64,000 nucleotides of DNA, from the NCBI GenBank assembly GCA_033439295.1, contig JAVTLE010000013.1, positions 186,001 through 250,000 on the forward strand, written 5' to 3'. Source of the DNA: Deuterostichococcus epilithicus (Eukaryota > Chlorophyta > Trebouxiophyceae > Prasiolales > Stichococcaceae). Both the position numbers and the translations under genes were made by a program. Shown here piece by piece: positions 24,808 to 36,100 of the stretch (positions within the stretch are counted from its first letter, which is position 1; each line of letters starts with the position of its first letter). The notes below the pieces were generated by a model that saw nothing but the letters and a program-made list of their open reading frames with translations, made no database searches and was not told the origin of the DNA.

Positions 24808-27800
24808 AGCTCCGCAGCTGGATCGCAGCTGAAGGCAGTTTCTCCCGCAGGTCTCACGTCCAAGTTGACTGGACGTCAACTCACTCCACTCACTGCAGCA
24901 GATGGAACACGATGAGTGGTGTGCGAGGGCTCGTATGCAGTCCAGCAGTCGTCAAACCGCTTGGTCCCTCATTGCTCGAGCCTTTGCCGGGCGACGGTGT
25001 GCATGGCCCCATTGCTAGCGCGCAGCATCTTTTGGCCGACGATTTGACACTGTTATAAATTAAGCTACAATTAAATGAATGCAAACGAGGCTGCATGTAA
25101 GTTGCGGACGCCAGACGGACCGCTACCAACCCAGCCACCTACTCTGCAGACAACTACAACAATGGGCGTTCGCCGGGGGCGAGACGCGAGTTTGATCAAA
25201 GGGACCAGTCGAAGGGGAGCAGCCAGGTCGCTAATAAGGCCGGCCGAGGGAATGACAGCACCCTGTACCGAAAATGGCTACAGCAAAACGACGCATCGCA
25301 ACATGCAGCAGCTGGCATGGCATGCTCATCCTGATATGATCGCAGGACTCCTACAGATAGCAAATCAGCATGCTCCAGGGCACTGACGGCTCGGGGTGAG
25401 GGAGAAATTCATGAGATGTGCATGGGAATCGGGGCGACGTGAAGCTTCCGCGCCTAGAGCACTCGCACGTCACTGCAGAAGCATTTGTGACATGTGCTGA
25501 AACAAGCAGGCGCGATTTGCCGCATGCAGCTTGGCTGGCGAGCATCCCCAGCCAGGACATGAACAGGCCCCCTGGTACTTGGCCGGGGACGGGTAAACTT
25601 CCCCACGAACAAAAGTTACACCTTTGGCCAAAAGATTTCCCCCGTCGTTGATATCTCCGAAACGCCCCTTATGCGATCTGCTGCAGCGCGCAGTGGCTGC
25701 CAGCTGCAGCAGCCGTGCAACCTGGCTGCGGACTGTTCTGCAGCCGGAAGGCTTCCGAATCACAGTCTGCGTCGGGCAATCGCGAACATCACCCTCGTTA
25801 AAGGACCAGAGGGGTTAGGACGGGTGTGCTTCCCCGTTCTATGGAAAATCGTACTAAGGGCGCGAAAACGATTCTTACATCAACTCGTCAAATCTTTACA
25901 ACGAGGGCTGCCGGGGCGCCATTCGCACGGCCGGCCGCAGCGCGAGGCGCCTGCCTCACGCAAGGTCTGCAGAATGGCCCAAGGAACAGCTGACTGACCA
26001 CGGAAGACCCGAAGACGAAGACAGACACCGGCAGCAGGCGTAAGAGGTTTCCCGTCGACGACTCTTAGGGTTTACTACGGCCAGGCGGAAAACTTGAGTG
26101 CATAGACATATCTCACCCGAAGATGTAAATAAATCATAGCGAGGTTACATCCTGAGATGCAAAATTGGCTGTTGTCAGCAGATATGCGTGAGATAATTTC
26201 CCCAAGATGCAACTGCAAGACGGCCCAGCCGGCGCGCTGCGCGCGCCTATTCACTTGCGCTGACCGGTAGGAGGCTGCACTGGTAAAGCCCAGCACCTTC
26301 ACGGAACGGTCGGGAAGGTCGCGTGGCCCTTCCGCGATCAGCCGTCTCCGGCGACAAGCGCTCGGCCAGGCGCCGGCAGCAAGGGCTGCAGATGTTGCAG
26401 CTATTCAGGTCGTCCTCGCCTGCTCATGGCAGCTGCGTCACTGGTCTGTCGCATCCGCAAGAGCTGTCGCAGCCGGCGACGTCCAGAGCTTGAGTGCCAG
26501 GCAGCCGGGGCAGCGTCTGTATCACGGTCGTGAGCCCCAGCTGGCCAGAATCAGCGCGGGATCTGTGATAGACTGTTTCCTAACCGTGGATGGCAGCGCA
26601 GCGCAGACCGCGCGGCGCACAGGTGTAGTTTGCTCTGTTTGCAGGGACGTTGCAGACTTCACGATCGTGAGCCTACAACAGCCTGCGCGCTTGCAGAAAG
26701 CTTCTTTGGAGGGTTGTGATGCCCCCTATCTCCTTCAATCCCTGCCCCCAGCCGACCAGACGCGCTGCATCTAGGTTGCGCTGAGCTGTGCGATCGGCAG
26801 GGTACGCAAGCCTGCTGCTGGCTGCGCATGGCAGCGCTTGCGGCAGGCAAGCCTGCACAATCATTCAGACCTTTGAAACGGACACAAACTGCTGCTGCCG
26901 GCCAGTCAGGAAGCCTGCGATCGACTAGGCAGCGGTACAGTCAAGCAGGTCGAGGTCCAGCTCTCGGCTCGCTGGCTTGCAGCACAGCTAGAGGCATGGC
27001 TGCAACGCCATATATGAGCTGCAGCTTCGGCATGAAGCCTGGCGAACGGCCAAGGCATGGGCAGGGAGTGCTGGCTAAGTGCAGCTGCGGTGGCCGGGGG
27101 GCGGTGATTAATAACTGTCGCCTGGGAGCTAAACCCTGTCGCCCCGGGCGACAAAAGGCCGAAGGTACCATAAGTTTGAATCACCGAAGGTGATCAAACT
27201 AAAATCACGATCACAGTCGATCAAGATTCGTGCTCAATAACGGGTCCTCGTACGATCTTCTTCTGTTCAATTTCAGCATCAAACCTCACATGCCGCTCCC
27301 ATGCCGCCTGTTCTCATCCGTCTACTTCACCGCTTCCAGCTTGCTGGGGCCGCTGCTGCCTCGAAGCTTGCAATCTTGGGCCTGAAAGCCCAGGCGAGCT
27401 TGTTGTGTTGTTGCTCTCACGTCGTCTGGCTGAAGACCTCTGGATGTGAAGTTCAGGCGCTCCCGCCAGTTATGCTTGCCACGGTTGCACCTGAGCACCT
27501 AAATGAAGCCCCGCCGAGGCGCCTTCCTCACGGCCCACGTCCGCTGCGGGCGGCAGTGCGCGGCCTGCGTGCACACAAGGGCAGGCAGAGCTTCAGTCAC
27601 ACAACAGCACGGGCACGCACACCCTGCTCGACGAGGGCCAGCGTTGTGTCATCGAGGCTGCCTGTGGCTGCTATCCTGCTGATGCGCTGCTAGTGCTCGG
27701 TCCTGCTGGGCGTGTCCTGCCAATGGCATGCCTGGTCGGGGCTGTGATGTGATGCCGCAACGATCACCAGTTGGAGGACTCACCACACAGCAGTTGAGGC

Positions 27801-27837
27801 ACCACTTCGAAGACAGCATGACGGGTGGGTGGCCTCG
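24808..27837. other. Gene-poor, compositionally mixed region
   Basis: No supported gene in about 3 kb. The stretch 25020-26350 is richer in A/T and in CpG than its surroundings and contains an open frame at 25671-25997 with a basic C-terminus but no recognised domain. A perfect 17-base palindrome lies at 27137-27153. The right end (27300-27790) could hold a further 3' exon of the glycosyltransferase gene, but none was identified. Confidence 0.4.
27137..27153. repeat. Perfect GC-rich palindrome (hairpin)
   Basis: TGTCGCCC and its reverse complement GGGCGACA flank one C. About 25 bases downstream lies a second imperfect hairpin (TTTGAATCACC..GGTGATCAAA, about 27175-27198). The two together could be the end of a small non-autonomous element, but no matching second end was found. 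Confidence 0.5.
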
Positions 27838-30800
27838 TCAGACGGCAAGCATTGAGCGCGCTGAATTTCGGGAAAACGGCCGCACCTCGACAGGGATGCC
27901 GCCGCTGGGCCCGGACAGCATGTCGATGATGAATTGCGACTCCACGTAGTGCACAAAGCGCGGCTGACCGCCGCTCGCCGCAGCGCCACGGTAGTGCTCC
28001 AGGCGCCGCTGTGCGCTGAGTGCGCGAGAGAGAGGCCCACATATGAGTCTTGCTGGTGAGGTGTCCTGAAATGGTTCGTCATCTGAAGAGCAAGGGGAAG
28101 GCCAATAATATGACTGTTCGAGCCCAGGCACATGTGCAACGTTCCATGGCGATCTATGGATGTGTGGCTCACACGTGCACGCTGCTGGAAGCTGAGAGAT
28201 GAATGTCATCAAGCCATGCGGGCGCACGGCACAGCATGCACAGCTGGTACCATTGCCGCCCAGCAATGCAGGTGCCGCGGGGGCGGCAAAGCAGCACTGG
28301 GTCGATACGGACAACACATGGCCTGCTGCTGCGAAGAGTCACACGCACTTGCGCAGCACGCCGGTGTGCCACTTGAAGTGGAACACCGGGATGGCCGTCC
28401 CAAAGCCTGCAGCCCGCAACTTGCCGCCGTCTGGCTGTTGGTCTTCGGTGTAAATGTACTTGTCGCCATTGAAGGTGTCTACTGAATACGGTGTGAGTTC
28501 GAAGAGGTCCTTCTGACCGTACATGCCGCCCCTGCAACGTGTTTTCGGTTCAATCTTTGCATTGAGTGCGTTCTGCTTGAGGGGGGCCAAATGATGTAAA
28601 TGCCGNCTACTCGTGCCGGCCATGCCCCTGTAGGCTTGTGTGTCCCCCCTTCACCCCCCCNCGGGGGGCTCGCCCCCACCTGCCCGCCAAGCATATCAGC
28701 ACGATGGGCGGCCGCAGCATTAGCTTAGGGCTGTGTGTGCGCAGTGGTAGCGCCACCGCCCCACACTGTATGCTGTCAGGAACCAACGCATTGGTACCAG
28801 CAGACTGCGTCTGGAAAGCAAGGGTGCTACTGCAGAGGGGCCACGGAGGGGTTCACCCTTGTTTTCACACCAAACAAGCGATGCGCACCTGGGTCCCTTC
28901 TCGCCAGCTGGCGCTCCGCCAAAGTACCACCTAGAAGTGGGCGGCGACACTGCCCTGTGGTTCCCTGTGTTGGTACGGAGGTAAGCTTTAAAAACGACCA
29001 CCTGCACAGGCCAAGTAGTGGCGTCATTGACGTGCGCCTGCTGATGGCATGGGAAGCTTTGCAACGACATGAATTCGGCTGCCGCCAGCATTGCAAAGCA
29101 AGCCTGCGGGTTGACAAAGAGCTCTAGTTGCAGTATAGTTGTCAGTTACCATCTACTATGCGCCACGCCCAACGGATCCAAAGAACCGTTGGATTCTTTT
29201 GAGTGTGTCAAGCACGGGGCAGCTGCTGCCATGTAGTGAGTCGGCCAGCATTGAGCGGTAGCATTGGAGAACAGCACGCAGGTGGCTGGCGGACCTTCCA
29301 GGGCGTTCCGCCAATGATGTCGCGCACGACGCTGCAGTAGAGTGGGAACTGTTCCTCGATGCCCGGTTCCGGCTGTACGTCGTGTAGCCTGCCGTTTGGC
29401 GCTATCCTATGGGCAAAGCATGGAATGATCAGCACGAACAAGCCGTCCGGCTTTAGACGGTTTGGCAACCACGTGCGGCCTCTGGTCAATGACTGCAGCG
29501 TGCAGCTGGAACATCGGCATTACGTGCCAGCAATGCTCTGCCGCGATGCATTCTCCCTAGGCGAAGCGCCACATTGGCTCACCTGTCCACCAGCAGGCCG
29601 ACGCCAAAGCTAGCATCGGCGGCTGCCACTGCGGCCACATACTCCTGCATCAGCGCAGAGGGTAGGATGGTGCGAACACAGCTCCACGTGCGCAATGTCC
29701 TGGTTCATAGAGCATGCACGACAGATTACCTCCAGCTGCTTGTATTCATGTGGTGCTTCTGCTGCCACAATTGTCAGCAGGGAGCAGGGAATGTACGGTC
29801 GGGCATACTATGTTGGAACGATATTTGGATTAACGAGAGTCAGTACCACACACGGCCAGCGGGAGGGCTCACATGCACGCCGCCGCCTAGAACTGAGTAA
29901 TCGTAAAACTCGTCAGAGTCAGCAACGACGACCCAGTCTTGAGGCGACTGGATGCGCTCCCGCAGCAGCCGCAGTTTCACCTGTGCGCTGTGCATCTCGA
30001 CCTCAGCTCAGATATCCAGATCTGTACCAAAGCTGAGCCTCCGCATCGTGGCAAATGTGCTGCTTGCAGACACGCATCCTGTCTTGTGTTCGTTGGCCGC
30101 ATTGACGCATATAAGTCTCGACGAACCACAGCGGCTTGCATGGCCGCTGCTGCCACCTCTTAGCACTGGAGACCAATAACAACAGCAGCAGCAGCAGCAG
30201 CAGTAATGAAGGGTCAACGACCGAAAGTTCGCACGGCGTGCTGTCATGTGGGGGTTCCACAAACCTCGAGGTGGGCGTCTGACGAGTATTTGCCGCTCCA
30301 TCTGGTATGGTTCACCCCAGAGTCGGCCAGCACCTGCTTCACGGCTGCGAACTCCGCCGCTGCCTGGCGATCTGTGTAATGAGAGTAGCTCTGTCAGCGC
30401 AAGATGCCGGTCAGGAGCAAGGAGAGCTCACTGCAGTGCGTGGGATTGAACATGTGCTGAGCGTCTACAAGCCGAGACAACAACATGCCGAAGCAGCCAC
30501 CACTGCATGTTCCTGGTAACTGCAGACACACTGCCGCCAGGTGCCCAGGCGGTAGGGCTTGCCAGGCGTGCATGAGCATGTATAATGCGCATCACAGAAG
30601 CTCTGCGCTGGGCCTGGCATGCAGCGTTGTCTGCCGGATAGCAGACTTTGAACGCTTTAATGACAGCACTGCCGCCAGTTTCAGCGGCGAGCAGGAGGCG
30701 CTGATGGCAGGTGAGAAATGATGTCGCTCCTGTGAGTGCCATGAACTTCCGATGTCTTACCGTTGGTTCTGTGGTTGACGACGATGATCATGTGTTCCCG

Positions 30801-31952
30801 CTCAAACCCCAGGTTAGTGTAATGCCGCAGCCAGTGCGTCAGCATCGTTGCCGCTCCTGCGTCATTGGGCGAGCGGCGTCAGGGTTCAGCCCCCCCCCAG
30901 ACAGGATCCAAGGGCGGATGAAGCTGGAGGTCGAGACCAAGATACTTGTAGTACCGTGCATCCCATAACTCCTGGAGATGAGTATGGGCATGCAGCATGG
31001 TGCTGAAGACGTTGCCGCATGCAGTGGTGGATGCAACGCATGTGTCGAGGTGCCAGAGGCGCCAAATGTGGCACACCTGGAAAGTCCGAGCCGATGAGCG
31101 AGTACAGCCACACGTTGGGCGACACGTCCGCTGGCCCTGCAGAGGCTGCGGCGTCTGCCCGTCCGGCATCTCCAGCTGCAGCTGCAGCCGGACTTTCAGG
31201 CGCCGCCAGTTTGGTCATAGCTGCCTTGGATGCGGGCGGCGCTCTGCGGCCTCCACTTTCTGCCTTGCCTGTCATGTCATTCGAAGCATTTTTGCCGGCT
31301 GCTGTGGCCGACTGTGCTATTCCGCCCGCAACCGCCTTGGCTGTGTCTGCGGCAGATAAGGACGACCCGCCGTACAGCTGCGTGGTGATTGCTGCTGCTA
31401 ACACTTTTTTTTGCGGCTGCTGACTGGGCAGCCCCTTGGCTTCTGCCCATGCCTGATACTCTGACACGGCCGGCACGAAGCCTCCGTCCCCAAGCGACTG
31501 ACTGCCGCCGTATTTCGTAGCCATTGGCACGGGAACTGCACCAGAGCGGGACCATGCGAGATCCCGAGAATCCCGCGTCACCTGCACGAATGATGTGTGA
31601 CGAGTATTTGCATTGCACGCAAGCTTTTTGCACTGTGCGTATGCGGGCGGCTGATCGTGGGGTGGATGCTGCAATGACATGCTGAAGCAGCACTGATGAT
31701 AGGGCTCACCGAGTGCAACAGACATGATGTACCATACCAGCACCAGTATTGTGGCCAGCTGAATTTATGTGGGCCGCTGCTGCTGCCGGACTTCCGTCTG
31801 CTTGCGTTCAAGCCGATAACGAGGTTCCGCTGTCTATGACTCACCTCAACTGCGACGCCGACCAGCAAAACGCAAGTAAGAGCGATGGCGACGGTTGTAT
31901 GCGGCCGCGAGTACAACATTGCAAATCTGCCCGCCGCTGATGGCGGTGGCAT
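27838..31952 (-). CDS. Type II membrane glycosyltransferase (GT2_4/GT92-like)
   Basis: Ten exons close in phase to 509 residues: 31952-31845, 31581-31077, 30856-30761, 30371-30265, 29980-29873 (or 29879), 29644-29583, 29406-29295, 29001-28931, 28531-28349, 28015-27838. Exon 1 encodes a signal anchor (TTVAIALTCVLLVGVAVE). After an Ala-rich stem come WLYSLIGSDFPGAATMLTHW, LRHYTNLGFEREHMIIVVNH, and DWVVVADSDEF (residues 287-297), the metal/nucleotide-sugar DxD-type site. GVGLLVDRIAPNGRL, PGIEEQFPLYC, FHFKWHTGVLRN and RLEHYRG follow, matching the order in Glyco_tranf_2_4 / GT92-like enzymes. A Golgi location is inferred from topology; donor and acceptor sugars are unknown. A GAG|GTGCGG donor at 27885 could splice into a further terminal exon. 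Two N bases lie just outside exon 9. Confidence 0.82.
28606..28661. other. Ambiguous bases beside a C/G homopolymer
   Basis: Single N at 28606 and at 28661. The second sits between a run of C and CGGGGGG, so it marks unresolved homopolymer length. Both lie in the intron before exon 9 of the glycosyltransferase, so the coding sequence is not affected. Confidence 0.9.
30183..30203. repeat. (CAG)7 microsatellite
   Basis: Seven perfect CAG units within an intron of the minus-strand glycosyltransferase gene (intron between exons 4 and 5). Confidence 0.95.
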
Positions 31953-33109
31953 GGCGGCAATGCCTGGTGCTGCAGCGTGTCGCCCTGACACGACTTGCTG
32001 ATGCATGATGCGACAGCGGTAGATCGGGTCCTGCAAATCGATCAAGCGCGCAGGCAATTATCGCATGTGCATGTAAGTGATCGGTGAACGTCGAAATGAT
32101 GCGCTGACGCACTGGGGCGGACTTGAGCTCCACCCCTCGTCTACGAGGATTGGGAACCTCATGCACTTTCTCCCACGAACACGAGTCTGACCCTACTCTC
32201 ACTATCTCTGCAAGCATGTTTCGCAGGCGTTCCCGACCATCAAATTCCGAACTACGGGAACTACGGTCCACGCACGGAGTTTCGGCGTCATATTCCGGCC
32301 ATCTGAGCCGACTACATGGCTGAGCACAGGCAACGTGAGAGCTGCTGGGCTGACAAATATTCACAAGGGCGTTCGCCGGCCCTATCCGAGATGGGACCGG
32401 GGTCCCACATTATTAAGACGACCTTGCAACGACAAGCGGACATACCGAGGGGCTGCAAGAGGATACCCATCACATTACGTCGTCCGACGAATCCTGATCA
32501 GACCTCGCGCAGACGGCGATATGTTGATGCACCTGACAAAGTTGGTGGACGAGGTGATCGCTTTTTCTCTAGCCCGGCTCGGCTCCCGGTCGCGATGCAG
32601 CTGTCCCTGCTGAACAACAAACAACCGGTCTAGACCCCGAGACGGGCAGCTTGTCGCGTAGCCTGCTGGGGGAAAATGCACCGTCTCTACCTGGCCGGGA
32701 GTCACTCTGAATGCGTGCCGTTGCGGCTGCCAATAGTTGAAAACAATGCACCGCGCGAGCAGGCGATTGAAGGCAACATGACTGCTAAGACTCTACCGGC
32801 GATCCTATCAAAGCTTAGGCTGCTCCAGACTAGTGACCACGAATGTTCTGCGCCTCGTGAGCGTGCTTGATTACAGTGGATGTAACTGCCTGCCAGCTGG
32901 TGACACTGGAGACGCCAGCTGTGACGCCAGTTGTTGAACTTACTACTCATCACGTGGCCCCACAGATGAGGTGAAGTTGTTACTTAGTGTCCTCGTTGAC
33001 GTTGTTACTGAAGTTTCCCTGAATTCTCAATTCTGGCGCGAAAGTGTAACGAGCACCCACGAAACAGATGTGGCGTCAAAAGAATCGTCCCATCACCAAG
33101 AAGCTGTCG
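31953..33109. other. No gene recognised; lower-GC island
   Basis: Contains the promoter and leader of the type II glycosyltransferase near its left end. From about 32100 to 33100 the composition is more balanced and CpG-rich, unlike the surrounding genes, with short open frames only. No terminal repeats or transposase motifs were seen. Confidence 0.4.
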
Positions 33110-36100
33110 TCACGGCAGATCGTAATCATCGATTGCATATGCGGTGCCGAGGTCGTCAATCTCATTTACGCCCAGCCGTGCCGCCGAGTCGCTGCTGGCG
33201 GGCCGCCTGCCAGAATCGCTGGCGAAGTCGCCTGCCCAGAACCCGCCGCCGCCGCCGCTGCCGCTGCGGCGGTCCAGCTCAGCTGCATGCCCGACCGGCC
33301 TTGCGTGCTGGGCAAGCTTGCTGGCGAAAGCGCTGCCCCAGGCGCCGCCGCCGGTGCTGCCGCCTTCTAGCACCGCATGCTCGGGGTCTATGCCCATAGC
33401 GCCAACTCGCCCTGTGCGCAGGGCGGCCTGCCAACGTCAGTTTCAGCTGCCACAGGTTGAGGAAGAACGTGCAGGGGATCCGTCACGGGCTGCTTATCAC
33501 GCTCGGCATGCTCTCGACTGCCAGATGGCCGGCCTTGTGATGGCTCCAGCACCCACACACAGCCATGTCGGCCGATGCGGCCGGGAACCAACCATGTCAA
33601 GCAGGAGCTCACGTCCTTGCGGCGCCGGGCCCGCCGCGTTCCTCGGCCAAAAGAGCTGGTAGTCCCGCCAGCTGCGTGCCTCCCCCGGTGCCCGCTGCCA
33701 CTTGCACGGCGAGATGTCCGACACCGTGTCGCAGCTGCCCGCATTGTAGCGCTCCTTGAGGTGCAGCGACCACGCCTGCGGAGGCGCTGGCGGGTTTGAG
33801 GATGCAGCCACCGCGCCCGCCATGCGAGGGGTGTAGTCGGCGGTTCCAGACCGGGGGCAGCATTAGCATGATTGAGGTTTTCGCATCAAGCAGGCTTCCA
33901 GGTGGTCGAATGGAGTACGGCCGCGTGCAACCGCTGGACCTGGTCACGAGCGACTTGCAGCAACCCCCATGCACTCCTAATTCAACTGCACATGGCGATT
34001 GCACACGTGGCGGCAATCGGCATGCGCATGCCAGCGAGCGACGGCGGACCAGCGACAGATAAGCACAGCCACTCGCCCTGTTCACGGGCGCACTGCAGCC
34101 GGGCAGGCGGCATTCTGCCGCGGTCAGCGGCAGAAGAGGCTGTGCAGCAGGAGGCGACATACGGGAAGAGCGCGGCGCGGGGGGAGGGANNNNCTACCCT
34201 GTTCATGGGCTCGTAGCAGCCGGGCCAGGCAGGGCGCGCCATGCGGACTGCAAAGGACGACACGGTGCCGATGTGCGCCAGCATGTTGTAGCGGTACACT
34301 ACCAGCGGCCGGTCCGCCAGCTCCTGCAGGCACCATGCCAGAGAGTATATTTTTATGATAAGAATTTTGTTCAGATCAGGAGAAGTTTACAACCAGCGGC
34401 CGGTCCGCCAGCTCCTGCAGGCACAGCGCCGGAGGAGGTGAGGCGCAGGAGTGATGACTTGCGCGTCTTGAAATTTTATTCGAGACTGAGGTCGAAGAAG
34501 CGCTCTGCGCGAGCATGCCGGGGCGGCACGCCAGCGGCCAGCCCTCAAGCTCCTGCAAAGACAGGCTATGTACATCGTGGATGCCTTAGAGCAAGGTACT
34601 GTCAGTTTCACGACCCAGCGCAGCCAATGTGCACCAGCATGTTGTAGCGGTAAACCACCAGTAGCTGGCCGTTCAGCTCCTGCAAAACAGGGAGTTTTGC
34701 ATATCGCATTTGCTCTGGCATGAAGCCTGCAGACGCGCTAGTTCTGCAGCATCAAACCATGTGAGCAACACTGGCCAGGCGGCAGTGCAGCGCTTGCCCG
34801 TGTGTCCGAACAGAATGGGACTCTGCCAACGTGCGCATGGACCATATATACATGGACCATATACAGAGACCATATATAGCGTGACGTTGCACGGCCACCC
34901 GCAGCTGCCTCAAGGAGATGACAGCGGACGTGACACGCGGAATCAGTCAAGCAGCAGCAAAGCTGCATTACGGCTTGAGCGCATCAGCCTGCATTGCGCT
35001 GCAGGTTCTTGGGATCTAAACTGGTGGCAGGCCGTGCCCCTCAGTCGCCTCGCCAGGCCATCGTGGCAAGGGCTCTCGTGCCGGACCTTCAAGCCATTGA
35101 ATAGGGCAGTGACGGACCACAGTGCGCCTTTGAAGACACTGTAGGCTGGAATCTAGCGCTGTGCCACAAGGCTGCAGCCACAAGGCATACTGGCAGCAGT
35201 GGCGCAACATGCGCCACGTGTAGTCGCCGACCGCGCACTCCGTCAATATCACTCCTGACCTGAATTAGGGAAGGCTGGAGCCCCGCCTGGGGCCATCGCC
35301 CCCCGCGCTCTCTGGTATCTCATCTGCTTGAGTTGGCAGCTCACTTCTTTGCTCATCCTTGCTCGATAAGGCAACGAGAGCCCCCACCTTGGGCTTGCGG
35401 TCGCCAACAGCCCACTCCTGCCACAGAATGTCGGGCGGCTTGCGCGCGATGCCTGCCCGCAGGTGCGCCGTGAGGCCGCCCAGGTCCCGCGCCCGGAGCA
35501 CCACGCCATTCATGCCTGCAAACACATCGATACAGAGGATGTGCAGCTGCTGTTACTCGGGCCAGCAACATTTGAGCGAGTCTGACACCTTGGCGCGGGG
35601 GCCGTGACCAGCGCGCACAGCCGGCTGCCCCCACAAGCGACGCACGACCGGCTGCGCAAGCGACAGCGACCAGCCTGGCACTGCGGCCACAGAGCGAAGC
35701 ACTCATGCCCCTCCCCCAGGGTGCAGCACGCGGCAAGCTTGACAGCAGTTCGCCTGGCAGAGGGGCATCAGGGTCCAGGGTGTAAACCCCAGGGTGTAAA
35801 CCCCCGCTCACCATAGCTGACGCGCAGCGCCAGCCAGCGCGGCTGCTGCGCATGCGCCTTGGCAAGCGCGTAGTGCAGCGCCCGCAGCATGAACGGGCAC
35901 ACCCTGTGCAGCCACATGAGCGCACTGGCACACGCGGACCGCAGCGTTCGAGTCGTTCTACACACACTCCGCTCACAGTCAACCGACACGAATCATGGGT
36001 GACTGCGCGATCTCCCAGGCCTGCTCGCTACGCCTGCACCTCACTTTGAAAGGTTGAGGCACTGACACGCCTCAAGGCAGGATCCAAGCAGGATAAGGGC

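Noticed and set aside
34820-34885. Repeated CATATATA-type short motif as possible TATA boxes
   Set aside because: It lies inside an intron of the GT54 gene, not at a mapped promoter. It is better seen as a small AT repeat.
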